A program made the position numbers and the translations under genes. A stretch of DNA of 64,000 nt from Bog-473 sp963717455 (GTDB lineage Bacteria > Actinomycetota > Acidimicrobiia > Acidimicrobiales > RAAP-2), in assembly GCA_963717455.1 (NCBI GenBank), contig OY970336.1, positions 3,286,001 to 3,350,000 on the forward strand, in the 5' to 3' direction. Numbering within the stretch: position 1 is the first letter of the stretch; every line of letters begins with the position of its first letter. Below, in pieces: positions 23,903 to 34,953 of this stretch. A model generated the notes under the pieces. That model saw nothing but the letters and a program-made list of their open reading frames with translations, searched no databases and was not told the origin of the DNA.

Positions 23903-23967
23903 ACCCCCACGACCTTGCGGTCACCAGCCCCTCAAGCTGGCGCGTCTGCCTATTCCGCCACTCCGAC
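23884..23967 (-). tRNA. tRNA-Leu (anticodon GAG)
   Basis: An 84-base class II tRNA. The acceptor stem is GTCGGAG (5' end at 23967) with CTCCGAC plus discriminator A at 23884. The anticodon stem-loop is CCAGC-TTGAGGG-GCTGG, giving anticodon GAG at 23931-23933. A long variable arm (TGACCGCAAGGTCG) is leucine-like, and the T arm is GGGGGTTCAAGTCCCCC. CCA is not encoded. The gene is complete despite the recombinase reading into its 3' end, as expected when an element restores the tRNA upon integration. Confidence 0.95.
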
Positions 23968-24064
23968 GGGCTTACAAATGGAAAGCAGCGTCCGGAGATC
24001 GTAGCGCGTGGGCATCTCCCCACTTCGGGCGGCGGGACGGCCAGGCGGACGGGTCCGACCCGGC

Positions 24065-25882
24065 CTACTGCCCCGGCAGGGAGGGAGTGGTGTTGCTGGT
24101 CGACTCCGGCGTCCGGACGGCCCACAGCTGGGCGAACCAGAGGAGGGCGTCGCTGCGCGGTGTCGGTGTCACCCCGCCGATCGTCCGGCTCCACGCCAGC
24201 GCGGTCGGCTCCGCGAACAGCGGGAGTGAGACCATCTCGTCCCACAGCTGGGTGTCCGCCTGGGCGTAGTAGCCGGCGGCGGTGTTGGGGTTGAGCTGCT
24301 GGGAGGCCGTCTGGACCAGCTTGTCGAACTGGCTGTTCGAAAAGTTCGTCCAGTCTTGCGATCCGTTCTTGCCCGGCGGCCCGAGCAACGTCGTGTACCA
24401 CGAGAGCGTCTGGCTCAGGTACGGGGTGAACGTCACCGGCACGAGCGCCAGGTCGGCGAACTCGGCCGCCAGTATCTGCCCGGCCGCCCGCGTGCTGGTG
24501 ACCGGGTACAGCGTGGTGTCCAAGCCGGCCGCCACCAGCTCGGAGTGGATCACCGGCGCCGCCGCCGCGGCCCAGGGGTCGCTCTCGTCGACCACCATGC
24601 GCAGGACGAACGGCGCTCCGAACGCCGAGTGGTAGTAGGGGTCGCCCGGCGAGCGGACCAATCCGGTGGCCTGAATGAGCGCGGCAGCCTGGTCGGGAAC
24701 CGGCGTCGCCGGGAAGTTCACGCTCCCGCCGGCACCGATCGACGTCGTCGTGGTCGACGAGGTCGAGGCCGGGATCGTCGTCGTCACGGAAGTGGGCGCG
24801 GCGGGCTTGTAATTCTGTTGGCCCTGCACATAGACGTGGCTGTCCGCCACCTGCATCCCCGGCACCGCCCAGCTGGCCTGCTGGTTCACGAGGTCCTGGC
24901 GGTTGATCAGGAGCGCGATGGCCACCCGGAGGTCCGGCGACAGCTGCGCGTCGAGCGAGCTCGCCATGTCCAGCTGGAGCAGCGTGGCCGACGTGTCGAC
25001 CTCGCTCTGGGCGTTCGGCAGTCCCGTCATCTGGGTCAGGAACGCCTGGGTCACGGTGGAGGGCGCAGCCACCTGCACGTAGCCCGAGGCCATCCAGTCC
25101 GCCAGCTCCGACGTGGAGGACGCGATGTGAATCGTGATCGACCTGGCGTTGGCTGGTGTCCCCCACCACTTGGGGTTCTGCACCAGGGTGATCGTTTGGG
25201 GCGTCACCGCGCCGAGTTTGAACGGCCCGCCCGACAAGTCGATGGACGGGACCACGGTGGTGCAGCTCGGATTCCACCCCACCTTCTCCATGACGTGGGC
25301 CGGCACCAGGTTGGCGAACAGCATCTGCCAGTCGGCGAAGGTGGTCTTGAATTTCACCGTGACCGTGTGGCCCCCGTCCGAGCCCATGACCGACGCGATG
25401 TCGCGGTAGCCGGCAATGCTCGCCACGTCGGGTGAGGAGACCACGGGGTCGCCGCGTTGCTCCTCCCATGCGTACTTGAAGTCCTCGGCCGTGATCGGCA
25501 CCCCGTCGGACCACACCGCCTTGGGGTTCAGCGTGTAGACGATCGTCTCCGGCTTCGTGTTGACGAGCTCGGAGGAGACGATCAGGTCCGTGTTGACCGG
25601 CATGCCGGAGCTGTTCACGTAGTCCGGCACGAATGGGCTGGGCAACACCGCGGCCAGCACCGTCTGGGTGCCAGGCGTGTCGCCCCCCGGCGTGTTGGGG
25701 TTGCACCCCGTCGGGCTCTGCGTCATGCCGAACGAGATCGCCCCGTTGGCGACGCCGACGTAGGTGACGGTGGTGCCGCCTCCGCTGTCGCTGTTCCCGC
25801 AGGCCGACGCCAACAGGGCCAGCAGTGTGCTCGTCCCGACCAGCCACCGCCAGCGCCGGGGGCGTCGGCCCCGGCCCGTCAC
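24065..25882 (-). CDS. ABC-transporter substrate-binding lipoprotein, family 5 (peptide type)
   Basis: A 605-aa exported solute-binding protein. The signal ends WLVGTSTLLALLASACGNS with a lipobox Cys, so it is membrane-tethered. SBP family 5 features include INTDLIVSS-like early strands (PVNTDLIVSSELVN), YTLNPKAVWSDGVPITAEDF with KYAWEEQ, and the later VRVAIALLINRQDLV-like segment (LRVAIALLINRQDLVNQQ). The usual length is 500-600 aa. Its ATG overlaps the secG stop (ATGA, 25879-25882), placing it last in the glycolysis/secG operon. No permease or ATPase for it is nearby, so the substrate (peptide or other) is unknown. Confidence 0.85.
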   Translation of the reverse strand: MTGRGRRPRRWRWLVGTSTLLALLASACGNSDSGGGTTVTYVGVANGAISFGMTQSPTGCNPNTPGGDTPGTQTVLAAVLPSPFVPDYVNSSGMPVNTDLIVSSELVNTKPETIVYTLNPKAVWSDGVPITAEDFKYAWEEQRGDPVVSSPDVASIAGYRDIASVMGSDGGHTVTVKFKTTFADWQMLFANLVPAHVMEKVGWNPSCTTVVPSIDLSGGPFKLGAVTPQTITLVQNPKWWGTPANARSITIHIASSTSELADWMASGYVQVAAPSTVTQAFLTQMTGLPNAQSEVDTSATLLQLDMASSLDAQLSPDLRVAIALLINRQDLVNQQASWAVPGMQVADSHVYVQGQQNYKPAAPTSVTTTIPASTSSTTTTSIGAGGSVNFPATPVPDQAAALIQATGLVRSPGDPYYHSAFGAPFVLRMVVDESDPWAAAAAPVIHSELVAAGLDTTLYPVTSTRAAGQILAAEFADLALVPVTFTPYLSQTLSWYTTLLGPPGKNGSQDWTNFSNSQFDKLVQTASQQLNPNTAAGYYAQADTQLWDEMVSLPLFAEPTALAWSRTIGGVTPTPRSDALLWFAQLWAVRTPESTSNTTPSLPGQ

Positions 25883-26127
25883 TGCAGCCGGAGATCCAGC
25901 GTGATCGTCGCGAAGGCGAAGATGATGGCCACCGTGACCGTGATGCGGTCGAGGTTCCGCTCCACCACCGTCGAGCCCTGGGCGGCCGCCCCGACGCTGC
26001 CGCCGAACATGTCCGACAGCCCGCCCCCCTTCCCGCTGTGCATCAAGATGAGGAAGATCAGCCCGAGCGCCGAGAGCACCTCGATGACCACGTACACCCA
26101 GGTGACTGCGGACAAGGTTGCCAACAC
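25879..26127 (-). CDS. secG: Preprotein translocase subunit SecG
   Basis: An 82-aa inner-membrane protein that assists SecYE in protein export. It has two transmembrane helices (VYVVIEVLSALGLIFLILMH and ITVTVAIIFAFATITLDLRL). Between them is the conserved cytosolic loop HSGKGGGLSDMFGGS. Length and loop are typical. It follows tpiA, the usual actinobacterial order, and overlaps the next gene by 4 bases. Confidence 0.95.
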   Translation of the reverse strand: MLATLSAVTWVYVVIEVLSALGLIFLILMHSGKGGGLSDMFGGSVGAAAQGSTVVERNLDRITVTVAIIFAFATITLDLRLQ

Positions 26128-26176
26128 GGAGGAGCCTCCAACTCGAACTCGCGGGCCGAATATCGCCCTGATCGGC

Positions 26177-26965
26177 CTAGGAACGGTAGCAGGCGGCGGT
26201 GGCCCGAATGATGTCGGTGAAGCTGGCCGCCTCCAGGCTGGCCCCGCCGACCAGCAGGCCGTCCACGTCGGGCTCGGCCATGAAGTCGCCCGCGTTCTCG
26301 GCCTTCACCGACCCCCCGTACTGGATCCGCACGCCGGTTGCCGCCTCCTCGCCCCCGACCTTGGCCACCAGGGAGCGGATGAAGACGCAGGCGTCCTCGG
26401 CGTCCACGGCGGTGGCGGCCTTCCCCGTGCCGATGGCCCAGATCGGCTCGTAGGCGACCACCAGGCCCGCCACCACCTCGGCGGCGAGGCCCGTCAGCGC
26501 GGCCAGGACCTGCTCCTCGAGGACGCCCTCGGTCTGCCCCCGTTCCCGCTGCTCCTCGCTCTCCCCCACGCAGACCAGCGGCGTCATCCCGTTGCGGAGC
26601 ACCGCCCGCAGCGTCGACGCCACCGTGGCGTCGTCCATGCCGAAGAGCCGGCGCCGCTCCGAGTGCCCGACGATCACGTAGGCGGTGGAGAGGCGGGCCA
26701 GCATGCGCGGGCTCACCTCACCGGTGCGCGGCCCGGCGTCCTCGTCGGAGCAGTGCTGGGCGCCGAGGGCGAGCGGGATGTGCTCCTTCTCCACGAGCGT
26801 CTGCACCGTGCGCAGGTCGGTGAAGGGCGGATGGACGGACACGTCGACCCGGGCCACGTCCTCGGGCTTGAGCCGGAGGCCGAGGTCGCGCACCGTGTGC
26901 AGCGCCTCGATGTGGTCGTGGTGCATCTTCCAGTTCCCGCTGACCAGCGGGCGACGCGCCGTCAC
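26177..26965 (-). CDS. tpiA: Triosephosphate isomerase
   Basis: A 262-aa glycolytic enzyme interconverting dihydroxyacetone phosphate and glyceraldehyde 3-phosphate. The TIM barrel shows SGNWKMHHDH (substrate Asn/Lys), IVGHSERRRLFG (catalytic His) and AYEPIWAIGTGKAAT (catalytic Glu). QYGGSVKAENAGDFM and DGLLVGGASL close the phosphate site. The GTG at 26965 overlaps the pgk stop (GTGA), so the two are coupled. Cytosolic. Confidence 0.97.
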   Translation of the reverse strand: MTARRPLVSGNWKMHHDHIEALHTVRDLGLRLKPEDVARVDVSVHPPFTDLRTVQTLVEKEHIPLALGAQHCSDEDAGPRTGEVSPRMLARLSTAYVIVGHSERRRLFGMDDATVASTLRAVLRNGMTPLVCVGESEEQRERGQTEGVLEEQVLAALTGLAAEVVAGLVVAYEPIWAIGTGKAATAVDAEDACVFIRSLVAKVGGEEAATGVRIQYGGSVKAENAGDFMAEPDVDGLLVGGASLEAASFTDIIRATAACYRS

Positions 26966-28137
26966 CCCCGGGGCGCGTTGGGGGCCTGGCGCAGGGCGTC
27001 GATGCCCGGGAGGTGGCCCTCCAACTCGATGAAGGACAGCGACGCTCCCCCGCCGGTCGAGAGGTAGCCGATCTTGTCGGAGAGCCCCAACTCGTCCAAC
27101 GCGCTGGCGCTGTCGCCGCCGCCGACCACGGAGAAGCCGGGACAGTGGGCGACCGCCTCGGCCACGATCCGGGTGCCCTCCGCGAAGCGGTGGTCCTCGA
27201 AGGCGCCCAGCGGGCCGTTCCACAGCACCGTCCCCGCGGCCGAAACCTCCTCCGCGAAGGCGGCCGCCGTGTCGGGGCCGATGTCCAACCCGGTCCAGCC
27301 GTCGGGCAGGTCGCCCTCAATGACCTTGACGCTCCCCCGCGGCCCGTGCCCCCCCGAGGGCGGCCCGAACGTCCCGCCGGGCTCCAGGGCCCGCGTATCG
27401 GTCGGCAGCAGGATGCGCACCCCCGAGTCGAGCAGCGCCCGGCAGTCGGCGAGGTGGGCCTCGTCGAACAGGGAGCTCCCCACGTGGTGCCCCTGGGCGG
27501 CCAGGAAGGTGAACGCCATGCCGCCGCCGACCACCAGCGTGTCCACCTTGGTGGCCAGGACCTTGAGCACCTCGAGCTTGTCGGCCACCTTGGCGCCCCC
27601 TACGACGGCCACGAACGGCCGTGCCGGGTGCTCCATGATCCCACCGAGGACCTCCACCTCCTTGGCGAAGCGCAGCCCCGCCGCGCTGGGCAGGAAATGC
27701 GGCGGCCCCACGATGGAGGCGTGGGCGCGGTGGGCGGCCCCGAAGGCCTCGTCGACGTAGGCGTCGAAGCCCTCGATGAGCCGCTGCACGAAGACGGGGT
27801 CGTCGGCCTTCTCGCCCGGGTCGAAGCGCAGGTTCTCCATCAGCCCCACACCCGGGCACAGCACCTCCAATCGCTCCCGCACCGGATCCATCTCCCAGCG
27901 CGGGTCCGGTGCCCCGGCCGGCCGGCCGAGATGCGAGCACGCCACCACGTCCGCTCCGTCGTCCAGCAGCCGCCGCAGCGTCGGCAGGGCGGCGGTGATG
28001 CGGAAGTCGTCGGCCACGGTGGCCCGGCCGCGCACCCCGATGTGGAGGGGGACGTTGAAGTCGACCCGGACCAGCACGCGCTTCCCGTCGAGGTCGGGGA
28101 GGTCCTCGAGGAGCGGGATGCCGCGCAGCGGGTCCAT
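26962..28137 (-). CDS. pgk: Phosphoglycerate kinase
   Basis: A 391-aa enzyme making ATP from 1,3-bisphosphoglycerate. It has RVLVRVDFNVPLHIGVRGRA near the N-terminus, the usual substrate loop CSHLGRPAG, and GGAKVADKLEVL with GGGMAFTFL in the hinge and nucleotide domain. SVVGGGDSASALDELGLSDK is the nucleotide-binding end. The ATG at 28137 is chosen because it starts just before the first strand and follows gap by 5 bases; the frame is open further upstream only as an overlap with gap. Confidence 0.97.
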   Translation of the reverse strand: MDPLRGIPLLEDLPDLDGKRVLVRVDFNVPLHIGVRGRATVADDFRITAALPTLRRLLDDGADVVACSHLGRPAGAPDPRWEMDPVRERLEVLCPGVGLMENLRFDPGEKADDPVFVQRLIEGFDAYVDEAFGAAHRAHASIVGPPHFLPSAAGLRFAKEVEVLGGIMEHPARPFVAVVGGAKVADKLEVLKVLATKVDTLVVGGGMAFTFLAAQGHHVGSSLFDEAHLADCRALLDSGVRILLPTDTRALEPGGTFGPPSGGHGPRGSVKVIEGDLPDGWTGLDIGPDTAAAFAEEVSAAGTVLWNGPLGAFEDHRFAEGTRIVAEAVAHCPGFSVVGGGDSASALDELGLSDKIGYLSTGGGASLSFIELEGHLPGIDALRQAPNAPRG

Positions 28138-28142
28138 CGGGG

Positions 28143-29159
<1,017 letters not shown>

Positions 29160-29187
29160 CTCGTCCCTTCCTCTCGGGTTGACCGGA

Positions 29188-30056
<869 letters not shown>

Positions 30057-30060
<4 letters not shown>

Positions 30061-30920
30061 CGCTCGATGTCCCGGTGGAAGACGGACACCACCTGGCCGT
30101 GCTCGCTCAGCCGCTCCGCCAGGGCGACGGCCAAGGTCGGTGAGCGGTGCCGGCCGCCCGTGCAGCCCATCGCGATCGTGAGATACGACTTCCCCTCCCG
30201 CACGAACGCCGGCAGGATGCTCGTCAGGAGCTCGTCCACCTTCTCGAGGAAGCCGACTGACTCCGGCTGACCGAGCACGTAGTCCCGCACCGGCTCGTCG
30301 AGCCCGCTCAAGGGCCGGAGCTCCTCCACCCAGAACGGGTTGGGCAGGAAGCGGCAGTCGAAGACCAGGTCGACGTCGAGGGGGATGCCGTGCTTGTAGC
30401 CGAACGAGATCACCGACGTCTGCATGTGCGGCGCCTCGTCGTCGCCGAACGCCTCCAGGATCCGCGCCCGCAGCTGGTTCGAATTGAGCTCCCCGGTGTC
30501 GACGAGGAGGTCGGCGCGCTCGCGCACGGGCTCCAGCAGCTTGCGCTCGTCGGTGATGGACTCCTCGACGCCCCGAGCGGCCAGTGGATGCCGGCGCCGG
30601 GTGCCCTCGTAGCGGCGCACGAGCACGTCGTCGGGCGCATCGAGGAAGACCACGCGCACCCGCGTGCGGGTGGCCCTCAGCTCGTCGAGCACGCGGGCCA
30701 GGTCGTCGAAGTACTCCGGCCCGGTGGTGCTGCCACCCCGGCCGATGACCAGGGCGACCCGCTCGATCCCCGAGCCGGGCCGGTCCACCATCTCGACCAT
30801 CTTGGTGATCAGCTCCGCGGGGAGGTTGTCGATGACGAACCAGCCCACGTCCTCGAGCGCCGCCGCGGCCGTCGACCGACCGGCCCCGGACATGCCGGTC
30901 ACCACCACGAATTCGCTCAT
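30057..30920 (-). CDS. rapZ: RapZ/YvcJ-family nucleotide-binding protein
   Basis: A 287-aa P-loop protein (RapZ/YvcJ). Walker A is VVTGMSGAGRSTAAAALED with GWFVIDNLPAELI following; a C-terminal domain shows SFGYKHGIPLDVDLVFDCRF and GCTGGRHRSPTLAVALAERL, both typical. In enterobacteria RapZ controls glucosamine-6-phosphate synthase mRNA, but in actinobacteria its role is less clear. It overlaps uvrC by ATGA at the 5' side and yvcK by GTGA at the 3' side. Confidence 0.95.
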
Positions 30921-32782
30921 CGCTCCCTAGCTTTGCGCACGCTGTCGTACACCTCGACCGCAACGGCATCGGGAAGCCAGGAAAGACCCCGGAGTTGTTC
31001 GAGTGTTGCTGCCCGCACGGCGTTCACGCCGCCCAGCTCCTTGACCAGGCGGGCCTTGCGGGCCGGCCCCAGTCCCGGGATGTCGTCGAGGATGCTGCGC
31101 GTCATCCGCTTGGCCCGCCGCTCCCGGTGGAACGTGATCGCGAAGCGGTGCGCCTCGTCGCGGAGGCGCTGCAGCAGGTAGAGGGCGTCCGAGCCGCGGC
31201 GCAGGTGCACGGGGTCGGGCGAGCCGGGGCGGTAGACCTCCTCGAACTGCTTGGCCAATGCGGCCAGCTCGATCTCACCGTCGAGCCCCAGCTCCCGCAC
31301 GACCCGCTCGGCCACACCGAGCTGTCCCTTGCCGCCGTCGACCAGCAGCAGGTTGGGCCGGTAGGCGAAGCGGCGCGGCCGCCTGTCCGCCGGCGCCTCG
31401 GGTCTCTCCTTGAGCGCGCCGAGGCGGCGCGTGAGCACCTCCTCCATGGCCGCGTAGTCGTCGTTGCCGGGCACGGACTTGACCTTGAAGCGCCGGTAGT
31501 CCGATCGCTTGGGCAACCCGTCCTCGAACACGACCATGGAGCCCACGTAGTCGGTCCCCTGCAGGTGGCTCATGTCGTAGCACTCGATCCGCAACGGGGC
31601 CTCGCGCAGCCCCAGCGCGCTCTGCAGCTCGGTCAGCGCCTTCGAGCGCGCGTTGTGGTCGGTCGCGCGCCGCAGCCGGTGGCGGGCCAGGTCCTCGCCC
31701 GCCGATCGGGTCACCGTCTCCTGCAGCGCCCGCTTGGCCCCGCGGAGGGGGACGGCGATCTCCACCGGACCGCCCCGAACGCCGCGCAGCCAGCTCTCCA
31801 GGAGCTTGCGGTCGGCGGGCTCCTCGGGGAGCAGCACCCGCCGGGGCACCTCGGTCCCCTCCGCCCCGTACACCTGCGAGACGACCAGCGCCATGAACTC
31901 GGGCCCCGAGAGGTCCTCGACCTTCTCGGCCACGAAGCCCCGGTGGCCGACCACGCGGCCCCGGCGCACCCGGAAGATCTGCACTGACGCCTCGAGTGGG
32001 TCGTCGGCCAGGCCGACCACGTCGAAGTCCTCCGCCCGGTCCGAGACCATCTGCTGCGTCTCGGCCGCCTTGTGCACGGCCGCGATCCGGTCGCGCAGCC
32101 GTGCCGCCCGCTCGAACTGCAGCTCGTCGGACGCGGTCAGCATGGCCTCCTCCAGGCTGGCCAGCACGGGCTCGGTGTCGCCGGAGAGGAAACGCATGAG
32201 GTCGACCACGTAGCCGTCGTAGGCCTCGTGGTCGACGGCCCCGACGCACGGCCCCGAGCAGCGCTCGATGTCGTAGAGCAGGCAGGGCCGTCCGAGCCGC
32301 TGGTGCCGCGTGAACTTGGTGTCCGAGCACGTGCGCACCGGGAAGCTCCGCACCAGCAGGTCGAGCGTGGAGCGGATGGCCCCGGCATTGCCGTACGGGC
32401 CGAAGTAGCGGACGCCCTTGCGCTTGCGCCCCCGCACGACCGCCGGGCGGGGCCATTCCTCGTTGAGGGTGACGGCCAGCCAGGGGTAGCTCTTGTCGTC
32501 CTTGAGCCGCACGTTGTACCGGGGCAGGTGGGCCTGAATGAGCGAGTGCTCGAGGATCAGGGCGTCGACCTCGCCGTCCACCACCACCCACTCGACATGG
32601 TCGGCCTGCGCCACCATCTGCGCCGTGCGGGGCGGGAGCTTGGCGGAGTCCTGCCAGTAGCTGGGCAGGCGGTGGCGCAGGGACTTGGCCTTCCCCACGT
32701 AGAGGACGCGGCCCTCGGCGTCGTAGAACTGGTAGGAGCCCGGGGCGTCCGGAATGGAGCCGGTGGGGGGCCGATACTGCAT
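30917..32782 (-). CDS. uvrC: Excinuclease ABC subunit C
   Basis: A 621-aa nucleotide-excision-repair nuclease making both incisions with UvrB. N-terminal GIY-YIG domain: GSYQFYDAEGRVLYVGKAKS. A Cys-containing stretch (RPCLLYDIERCSGPCVG) and a UVR motif follow, then the RNase H-like nuclease (IECYDMSHLQGTDYVGSMVV) and a C-terminal helix-hairpin-helix (IPGLGPARKARLVKELGG). ATG 32782 fits the family start; a GTG lies one codon earlier. The 162-base gap to divergent nadA must hold both promoters. Confidence 0.96.
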   Translation of the reverse strand: MQYRPPTGSIPDAPGSYQFYDAEGRVLYVGKAKSLRHRLPSYWQDSAKLPPRTAQMVAQADHVEWVVVDGEVDALILEHSLIQAHLPRYNVRLKDDKSYPWLAVTLNEEWPRPAVVRGRKRKGVRYFGPYGNAGAIRSTLDLLVRSFPVRTCSDTKFTRHQRLGRPCLLYDIERCSGPCVGAVDHEAYDGYVVDLMRFLSGDTEPVLASLEEAMLTASDELQFERAARLRDRIAAVHKAAETQQMVSDRAEDFDVVGLADDPLEASVQIFRVRRGRVVGHRGFVAEKVEDLSGPEFMALVVSQVYGAEGTEVPRRVLLPEEPADRKLLESWLRGVRGGPVEIAVPLRGAKRALQETVTRSAGEDLARHRLRRATDHNARSKALTELQSALGLREAPLRIECYDMSHLQGTDYVGSMVVFEDGLPKRSDYRRFKVKSVPGNDDYAAMEEVLTRRLGALKERPEAPADRRPRRFAYRPNLLLVDGGKGQLGVAERVVRELGLDGEIELAALAKQFEEVYRPGSPDPVHLRRGSDALYLLQRLRDEAHRFAITFHRERRAKRMTRSILDDIPGLGPARKARLVKELGGVNAVRAATLEQLRGLSWLPDAVAVEVYDSVRKARER

Positions 32783-32944
32783 CACACCCACTCTCGCGCA
32801 GCCCCCGGTGGCCGGCGGTACACTGGGCGTGCCGGCCTGGTATCCGGCGTACAACCTCGCATCGAGGCCGACATACCCGCGGATGGGCGACCAGGCTGTC
32901 CCCGCCGGCCAGATCGATGCTCTCCCTCAAAGGGGGCAGACCAC

Positions 32945-34039
32945 ATGCTCAGGCTGCAAACGCCGCTTCCGGAGCGGTACACGGCCGCGGACGGGGACGA
33001 GCTGGACGCCATGATCGGTGCCGCCAAGGCGGCGCTCGGGCCCCGGCTCTTCATCCTCGGCCACCACTACCAGCGCGACGAGGTGATGCGCTGGGCCGAC
33101 GCCAGGGGTGACTCGTTCGGCCTCTCCCGGCAGGCGGCCGACCAGTCCGACGCCGAGTTCATCGTGTTCTGCGGCGTCCACTTCATGGCGGAGTCGGCCG
33201 ACGTCCTGACCGGCGACCACCAGAAGGTGGTGCTCCCCGACCTCAACGCCGGCTGTTCCATGGCCGACATGGCGGACATCGACCAGGTCGAAGAGGCCTG
33301 GGACGAGCTGGCCCGGGTCATCGACGTGCACACCCTGATACCGGTCACCTACATGAACTCGGCCGCCTCCCTCAAGGCCTTCGTGGGGCGCCACGGCGGT
33401 GCCGTGTGCACCTCGTCCAACGCCCGGGCCGTGCTCACCTGGGCCCTCGAGCGGGGCGAGCGCGTCCTCTTCTTCCCGGACCAGCACCTCGGCCGCAACA
33501 CCGGCTTCCAGCTCGGCTACGGCGCCGACGACATGCGGGTCTGGAACCCGCGGCAGGCGCTGGGCGGCCTGTCCGACCGCGAGGTGAAGGAGTCCACCCT
33601 GCTGCTGTGGAAGGGGCACTGCTCGGTCCACCAGCGCTTCCGGCCCGAGCACGTCGAGGCCTTCCGCGCCGAGCACCCCGACGGCATCGTGATGGTGCAC
33701 CCCGAGTGCGCCCACGACGTCGTCGAGATGGGCGACATCACCGGCTCGACCGACGCCATCATCCGCGCCGTGGCGGCCGCTCCTGCCGGCTCGGTCATCG
33801 GCGTGGCCACCGAGATCCACCTCGTCAAGCGGCTCGACGACGAGTCACCCGACAAGACGGTCGTCTGCCTCGATCCGCTGGTGTGCCCGTGCTCGACGAT
33901 GTCGCGCATCGACCCGGAGCACCTGGCCTGGGTGCTCGAGGGCCTCGTCGAGGGCGAGGTGCGGAACCGGATCGTCGTCGACGCCGAGACGGCCGAGTGG
34001 GCCCGGGTCGCGCTCGAGCGGATGCTCGCCATCACCTAG
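32945..34039 (+). CDS. nadA: Quinolinate synthase
   Basis: A 364-aa [4Fe-4S] enzyme condensing iminoaspartate with dihydroxyacetone phosphate in NAD synthesis. It has ILGHHYQRDEVMRWADARGD, CGVHFMAESADVL and LPDLNAGCSMADMAD (cluster Cys). VMVHPECAHDVVEMGDITGS gives a further Cys and DPLVCPCSTMSRI the last. Length matches the longer actinobacterial form. ATG 32945. nadB and nadC are not adjacent. It is divergent from uvrC and followed by a DUF427 gene. Confidence 0.96.
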   Translation: MLRLQTPLPERYTAADGDELDAMIGAAKAALGPRLFILGHHYQRDEVMRWADARGDSFGLSRQAADQSDAEFIVFCGVHFMAESADVLTGDHQKVVLPDLNAGCSMADMADIDQVEEAWDELARVIDVHTLIPVTYMNSAASLKAFVGRHGGAVCTSSNARAVLTWALERGERVLFFPDQHLGRNTGFQLGYGADDMRVWNPRQALGGLSDREVKESTLLLWKGHCSVHQRFRPEHVEAFRAEHPDGIVMVHPECAHDVVEMGDITGSTDAIIRAVAAAPAGSVIGVATEIHLVKRLDDESPDKTVVCLDPLVCPCSTMSRIDPEHLAWVLEGLVEGEVRNRIVVDAETAEWARVALERMLAIT

Positions 34040-34152
34040 CCGGCGTTTGCGTCCCATCGGGCCGAGACGGCGCCCGGGCGAGCCGAACGGCAGGATCCAC
34101 TCCACGCGCCGATAGGGTCCGACGAGAGCGCCCGATCCCAGGAGGCCATCCG

Positions 34153-34953
34153 GTGAGCGACTACCCCGGCACCCTCGTGCCCGTCAACCACGTCGAGCCG
34201 GTGCCGCGTCGTGTGCGTGCCGTCCTGGGTGGCGAGACCGTCGTCGACACGACCCGTGCCCTCTACGTGTGGGAGTGGTCCAACTACCCGCAGTACTACA
34301 TCCCCACGACGGATGTCGTCGAGGGTGTCCTGGTCGACGAGGGCGTGAGCCAGCACGGCCCGCGGGGCGACACCGCGCTGCACGGCCTCCGCGTCGGCGA
34401 CGTCCACCGCCGGCACGCCGCCAAGGTGTTGGGCGCGTCGACGGTGGAGGGCCTCGACCACACCGTGCGGTTCGAGTGGTCCGCCCTCGACGCCTGGTTC
34501 GAGGAAGACGAGCGGGTCTTCGTCCATCCGCGCGATCCCTACACCCGAGTGGACGCGTTGCGCTCGACCCGTTCGGTGCGCGTGGAGCTCGACGGCGCCG
34601 TCCTGGCGGAGTCGTCGTCGCCGGTCCTGGTGTTCGAGACCGGGCTCCCCACGCGGTACTACCTGAACCGCCTGGACGTGGACGACGCCCATCTGGTCCC
34701 GTCGGACACCGTCACCGAGTGCCCCTACAAGGGCACGACGAGCGGCTACTGGACGGCACACATCGGCGATGCCACCCACCCCGACATCGCCTGGACCTAC
34801 GACTTCCCCACCCGCGAGCTGCTGCCCATCGCCGGGCTGATCGCCTTCTACAACGAGAAGGTCGACATCTTCGTCGACGGACGCAAGCTCGAGCGGCCGC
34901 GGACGCACTTCGTCCGCTCGGGCCACGAGCCCGGAGCGGGACCCGACACCTAG
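34153..34953 (+). CDS. DUF427-domain protein, two domains
   Basis: A 266-aa protein with GTG start and GGAGG 7 bases upstream. Two DUF427 repeats are visible: VRAVLGGETVVDTTRALYVW with HYIP-like PQYYIPTTDV, and VRVELDGAVLAESSSPVLVF with TRYYLNRLDV followed by CPYKGTTSGYWTA and NEKVDIFVDG. The family is small and beta-rich; its biochemistry is unclear. The stop overlaps the stop of the convergent small gene by CTAG. Function not assigned. Confidence 0.85.
   Translation: MSDYPGTLVPVNHVEPVPRRVRAVLGGETVVDTTRALYVWEWSNYPQYYIPTTDVVEGVLVDEGVSQHGPRGDTALHGLRVGDVHRRHAAKVLGASTVEGLDHTVRFEWSALDAWFEEDERVFVHPRDPYTRVDALRSTRSVRVELDGAVLAESSSPVLVFETGLPTRYYLNRLDVDDAHLVPSDTVTECPYKGTTSGYWTAHIGDATHPDIAWTYDFPTRELLPIAGLIAFYNEKVDIFVDGRKLERPRTHFVRSGHEPGAGPDT

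Noticed and set aside
34036..34949. Continuation of the small gene at 35163 through the antisense of the DUF427 gene
   Set aside because: The extension has shadow-frame composition; a one-base shift gives a natural C-terminus with a stop abutting the convergent gene.
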